A stretch of 55,195 nucleotides of DNA from NCBI RefSeq assembly GCF_025567385.1, contig NZ_JAOQJU010000019.1, positions 1 through 55,195 of the forward strand. The letters run 5' to 3'. Under the pieces are notes generated by a model that was not told the origin of the DNA, made no database searches, and worked only from the letters and a program-made list of their open reading frames with translations. Position numbers and translations under genes: made by a program. Source of the stretch: Claveliimonas acetigenes. GTDB lineage: Bacteria; Bacillota; Clostridia; Lachnospirales; Lachnospiraceae. Positions 51,679 through 55,195 of this stretch are shown in pieces (position 1 is the stretch's first letter; each line of letters opens with the position of its first letter).

Positions 51679-53434
51679 CTTGTTTGCCGGAGCTGGTGGG
51701 TTAAGCCTTGGTTTTCAGCAAACCGGAAAATTTAATATTGTTATGGCGGCGGAGAATAACCCAAATGCAAGAGATACTTATTCTCGTAATCATCCAAACA
51801 CAGAAATTCTCAGTGATGTTAAGGAAATTGATTATAAAGATATCCGGCGTAGATATGGAGCAATTGATGTGGTCATTGGGGGACCGCCATGCCAAGGGTT
51901 TTCGAACGCGAACAGACAACGCGCAACAATCAGCACAAACAATGGTTTGGTAAAGGAATACGTGAGGGCTATCATTGAACTAAAGCCATCTATGTTTGTG
52001 ATGGAAAACGTCAGTATGCTGAAGTCTGATGTTCATCGTTTTTATTGTACTGCAGAAGATGAGGAAATGATTCATCGTTTACAGATTTCGTGTAGAGATG
52101 ATATTCTGGAACTATCGAAATCATTTCAGGGACTCGAAATTTTGTTAGAGAGCGTGAAGAAATCATTTCAGGAATACAGGGAGTATTTATGGGATGCGAA
52201 ATTTTTCCGTGCAGTCAATATCTTATTTAAAAGAATCAATAGTAAGGATAAGTTTAATAATTCTTTTGAAAAATACAAAAAACAGCTCAGGAAGTATGCA
52301 GAGAGCGAGGAGCGATGTATTCCAGCAGATGAAATCGGGCAAGTATATGAAGAATTGTATGCTGTTCTACTGAAAGATTATAAAAATCCCAATGGATCGG
52401 TGGAATTGACCGAAACTATAAAAGTATCTGCAAGCTTACAGCGGATGTATGTTAAATACGCAGAACTGAAAAACAATAATATTGAGCTGGGTGATTTTAT
52501 ATGGGATAAAGGAGTCTGTGTAAAGATTCGATCATATTCCGTACTGGATTATATTAAAAGCACTCTTGAGCATGAATTATTTCCATACAAGATTGCATGT
52601 ACGACATTAAACGCTGCAGATTTTGGAGCACCACAGAGAAGAGAGAGGTTCGTTATAATTGGGAGTAGGATTGGGGAGAAACCTCAATGGCCAACAGGCT
52701 CTTTTACAGAAGAAAATTATCGCACTGTTCGCCAGGCAATAGAAGATCTTGAGCAAATTGAAACTTCGGCGGACCAGTTTGCCCCTGAAATACCTCTCGA
52801 TGAGGTTGATTATGGTAATAATGACTTGTTGAGAACTCTCCGTGATAGTGATACTTTGAGGAATCATTTCAACACTGCCACAGGTAAGATTGCACAAAAG
52901 CGGTTTGATGCACTTGAGGAGGGCGGTAATTTTCACACGCTTCCTGATGAGCTGAAGAGTACATATTCAGACGGAAAAAGAACACAAAGTACGATTTACT
53001 TAAAGTTAAAATATGATGAACCGTCCGGGACGGTTGTCAATGTTAGAAAGTCTATGTGGGTACATCCTGCCATAAGCAGGGCGTTAAGTGTAAGAGAGGC
53101 AGCAAGATTGCAGACATTCCCAGATAGTTTCGTTTTTATGGGAACAAAGGATTCCCAATATCAGCAGGTTGGAAATGCCGTGCCGCCTATATTGGCAAGA
53201 GCTATCGCAGAAACTGTCTTGAAGTATTTAGATTCACATGAAGATGCCCCAGAAAAAGATAAGATACTTATTGAAATGGTTACAGATCCAGAGGCAACGC
53301 AGATGGAAATTGCCGAAAGAGCTGGAATATCTCAGTCAGCAGTAAGTATGAATACAAAAAGAATGATTAGTGAGGGGCTGATCGAAAAAATTCAAACGGA
53401 TCAAAACAAGAAAGTATGGAGCGTAAAACGATAG
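51662..53434 (+). CDS. DNA (cytosine-5)-methyltransferase with HTH tail
   Basis: A methyltransferase of 590 residues. Motif I IDLFAGAGGLSLGF (5-18), motif IV GGPPCQGFS with catalytic Cys77, motif VI MENV (114-117), motif VIII APQRRERFVIIG (about 320), motifs IX-X SVREAARLQTFPDSF and YQQVGNAVPP. An insert of about 150 residues lies between motifs VI and VIII. The last 55 residues form an HTH (ATQMEIAERAGISQSAVSMNTKR), unusual for a stand-alone methyltransferase; it may regulate the cluster or bind target DNA. The ATG is seven bases after GAGAGG. It protects host DNA against the cluster nuclease. Confidence 0.92.
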   Translation: MYKIIDLFAGAGGLSLGFQQTGKFNIVMAAENNPNARDTYSRNHPNTEILSDVKEIDYKDIRRRYGAIDVVIGGPPCQGFSNANRQRATISTNNGLVKEYVRAIIELKPSMFVMENVSMLKSDVHRFYCTAEDEEMIHRLQISCRDDILELSKSFQGLEILLESVKKSFQEYREYLWDAKFFRAVNILFKRINSKDKFNNSFEKYKKQLRKYAESEERCIPADEIGQVYEELYAVLLKDYKNPNGSVELTETIKVSASLQRMYVKYAELKNNNIELGDFIWDKGVCVKIRSYSVLDYIKSTLEHELFPYKIACTTLNAADFGAPQRRERFVIIGSRIGEKPQWPTGSFTEENYRTVRQAIEDLEQIETSADQFAPEIPLDEVDYGNNDLLRTLRDSDTLRNHFNTATGKIAQKRFDALEEGGNFHTLPDELKSTYSDGKRTQSTIYLKLKYDEPSGTVVNVRKSMWVHPAISRALSVREAARLQTFPDSFVFMGTKDSQYQQVGNAVPPILARAIAETVLKYLDSHEDAPEKDKILIEMVTDPEATQMEIAERAGISQSAVSMNTKRMISEGLIEKIQTDQNKKVWSVKR

Positions 53435-53519
53435 ACTGAATTCAAATATTCATAAAATATAATTCAGATGAAGTGCAAATGCCTATCCGAATACGAGTGG
53501 GGTTAGTGAGGAAATTCGG

Positions 53520-53885
53520 TTGCACAAAGAAAACACAGTCGAGAGTATCGTGCTCTTGTCCCACAAATCACCAGATAGTGTCATTAATGTGAAAGTGGAA
53601 TTTGGAGAAGGCGAAGGAAAAGTGCCGTTGGCTGCAATAGCGGAGCGTGCAAAGAAATATCAGCCGAAACCGAAAATCACATATAAGATGATACAGGAAT
53701 ATGTGGAAAAGAGATATGGATTTAAGGTGCATACTGCATATATCGCAGAGGTAAAGCGGTCATTAGGTCTGACAATGTATGATGCACCAAATGCGGTAGA
53801 GGAATTGAAACAGCCGCGAAAGCGTCCGCCGAAAGAAAAGGTAGAAGCGATAACGGAGGCACTTAAGTATTTTGAGGTAATCTAA
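53520..53885 (+). CDS. Stand-alone RlmD-type tail protein
   Basis: A frame of 121 residues from a TTG (open further upstream to 53472). It begins NTVESIVLLSHKSPDSV, the last strand motif of the RlmD fold (VETVVLLSQQKPDD in rlmD of this window), then a linker and a domain shared with the RlmD tail: TYKMIQEYVEKRYGFKV, AYIAEVKR, KEKVEAITEALKYFEVI. There is no methyltransferase part and no convincing ribosome site. It could be a gene fragment left by an insertion or a mobile tail domain. Its TAA overlaps the next ATG. Confidence 0.65.
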   Translation: MHKENTVESIVLLSHKSPDSVINVKVEFGEGEGKVPLAAIAERAKKYQPKPKITYKMIQEYVEKRYGFKVHTAYIAEVKRSLGLTMYDAPNAVEELKQPRKRPPKEKVEAITEALKYFEVI

Positions 53886-54178
53886 TGGATGAAAAGATTT
53901 ATCAGATTGCAGAACAGATAGTCCAATTACATCAGAAAGCCTATGAGGTTTATTTGCCATTGGTTGAAGATGTGTGTAATAGAACTGTGTCATAAGATGA
54001 ATTAGCACATTTGCTTGATTATTTACTGGATTTTGCTTGTGACGAGAAAATACTGGGATTGTATAAAAGAGTATGTAGAAGGTATTTGTATATATATCCT
54101 AGTTGTATTAAGAGTTATATTGAAGCATATCGGGAAATGTGGGAAGATGAGGGGGAATGCTTAGAAAATGATTTGTAA
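53885..54178 (+). pseudogene. Small gene with internal TAA
   Basis: ATG overlaps the preceding stop (TAATG). It reads MDEKIYQIAEQIVQLHQKAY... for 36 codons, then TAA (53993-53995), and continues in the same frame DELAHLLDYLLDFACDEKI...YREMWEDEGECLENDL to a TAA at 54176. The fluent frame on both sides of the stop argues for a single nonsense change. A family of about 95-residue proteins with the pattern (D)xxLLDYLLDFAxD is common next to such tail genes in Lachnospiraceae; its function is unknown. Confidence 0.7.
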
Positions 54179-54234
54179 ATTAAATGGCAGATAAGCATTT
54201 TAAGAAACTATGATGTGAGAATAGGAGAATGTCT

Positions 54235-55089
54235 ATGGTAAAAATTGTGAAAGAAACTATCCATGCAAAAGGTATTGATATTGGCATTTATACTACGAAT
54301 TTTGAAAATGAATTTATTTCATTAACGGATATTGCAAAATATCGAAATGAGGACGACCCGCGATTTGTGATTCAAAACTGGATGCGCAATCGTAACACAA
54401 TCGAATTTTTAGGCGTTTAGGAAGAATTGCATAATCCAGATTTTAACCGTGTGCAATTCGAGGCGGTTAAAAATGGGGCGGGATTAAATCGTTTTGTCAT
54501 GACACCCACAAAGTGGATTACACAGATGAATGCCATTGGCATTGTTTCAAAAGCAGGACGCTACGGAGGAACATATGCCCATAGCGATATCGCCATGTCT
54601 TTCGCGACTTGGATTTCTCCAGAGTTTCAGTTATATATTATGAAAGACTATAGGCGTTTAAAGACAGATGAAAACAGTCGGTTGTCTTTGAATTGGAATT
54701 TGAACAGAGAAATTTCTAAGTTGAATTACAGGATACATACAGATGCAATTAAAGAAAACCTGATTCCACCAGAATTAACGCCCGCACAAGTGGCGTATAC
54801 CTATGCTAATGAAGCAGATATGTTGAATGTTGTTTTATTTGGGAAAACCGCAAAACAGTGGAAGGATGAAAATCCAACTGTTAAAGGGAATATGCGGGAC
54901 GTAGCAACATTGAATCAGTTACTGGTCCTTGCAAATTTAGAAAGCTATAATGCTGTTTTAATTAATCAGGGCAAAAGTCAAAAAGAACGAATGGAATTAT
55001 TAAGACAGTTAGCGGTACAGCAGTTGCAGACATTGGAGACAGTAAGTTTAAATAATTTGCCAAGAATAGAAATGGAAATGCGTAAGTGA
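54235..55089 (+). pseudogene. KilA-N domain gene with internal TAG
   Basis: ATG after AGGAG; reads FENEFISLTDIAKYRNEDDPRFVIQNWMRNRNTIEFLGV, then TAG (54418-54420), then in the same frame EELHNPDFNRVQFEAVKNGAGLN...WITQMNAIGIVSKAGRYGGTYAHSDIAMSFATWISPEF. The whole is a KilA-N DNA-binding protein; relatives have Trp at the stop (FLGLWE), so TGG became TAG. The C-terminal half also includes a Gln-rich helix. KilA-N proteins are typical of phages and conjugative elements. The 106 bases after it hold only an ATGGAGC/GCTCCAT hairpin (55132-55155). Confidence 0.8.
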
Positions 55090-55195
55090 TAAAAGGCAAA
55101 TATACGGTAGTGTAAAGTAGTCTATGAAAAAATGGAGCTGAAAAAATGGCTCCATCGGAACCTTGAAAATTGCAGATATATTAGCTTTTGGCGGT

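Noticed and set aside
23437..53434. The whole region as one single integrated element
   Set aside because: The recombinase and a candidate end lie at 42.3 kb, and the restriction cluster beyond shows no mobility gene of its own; several separate insertions are more likely.

Overview
The window looks like a low-to-mid GC Firmicutes chromosome, most probably of the Lachnospiraceae (gut Clostridia). The signs are Clostridia-style Shine-Dalgarno sequences (AGGAGG), a four-subunit pyruvate:ferredoxin oxidoreductase, an Amt-PII fusion, RlmD with a C-terminal tail domain, TnpV, and MobA/MobL mobilisation genes. The genus cannot be fixed from the sequence.

Core-like part (about 1-23400). A coiled-coil gene end is followed by a minus-strand block: RNase Z-like hydrolase, Cthe_2159-type lipoprotein, DUF4956 membrane protein and VTC polyphosphate polymerase. 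Divergent from it is a porCDAB-type operon whose alpha-subunit gene has an in-frame amber stop. Next come an ammonium transporter fused to PII behind a possible attenuator, a HAD hydrolase, a zinc-ribbon/DnaJ-like cysteine protein, a kinase fragment, tRNA-Gly(CCC), a phosphopantetheinyl transferase, an OmpR/HAMP two-component pair, mutS2, an HtrA-like protein without its catalytic triad, a YhaM-like RNase and rlmD.

Accessory part (about 23400-55195). TnpV, a decayed response regulator and a YaaC/SEC-C gene pair lead into an integrated plasmid-like mobilisable element (about 26.6-42.3 kb). This carries a MobA/L relaxase with an adjacent oriT, a DnaC-like loader, RepA, ParR/ParM behind a leader that can sequester its ribosome binding site, a two-component/ABC-transporter cargo, an NB-ARC/TPR STAND protein, a GNAT toxin-antitoxin pair and a large serine recombinase at the right end.

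To its right lies an AlbA_2/winged-helix regulator with 12-bp repeats, then a six-gene restriction-like defence cluster: Vsr, MutL/MORC-type GHKL ATPase, Z1 helicase-like protein, PD-(D/E)XK protein, AIPR protein and a C5-cytosine methyltransferase ending in a helix-turn-helix. The Z1 gene is split by one extra G in a G6 run, so the restriction arm may be off or phase-variable while the methyltransferase stays intact.

The right edge is a graveyard: a stand-alone copy of the RlmD tail domain, a small gene with an internal TAA, and a KilA-N gene with an internal TAG. The strongest leads are the MORC-type cluster with its frameshift, the GGGTGATAA motif shared by the regulator promoter, its own coding repeats and the cluster promoter, the recurring RlmD-type tail, the parM leader hairpin, and the broken porA. 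All functions are read from motifs and gene order; no database search was run.
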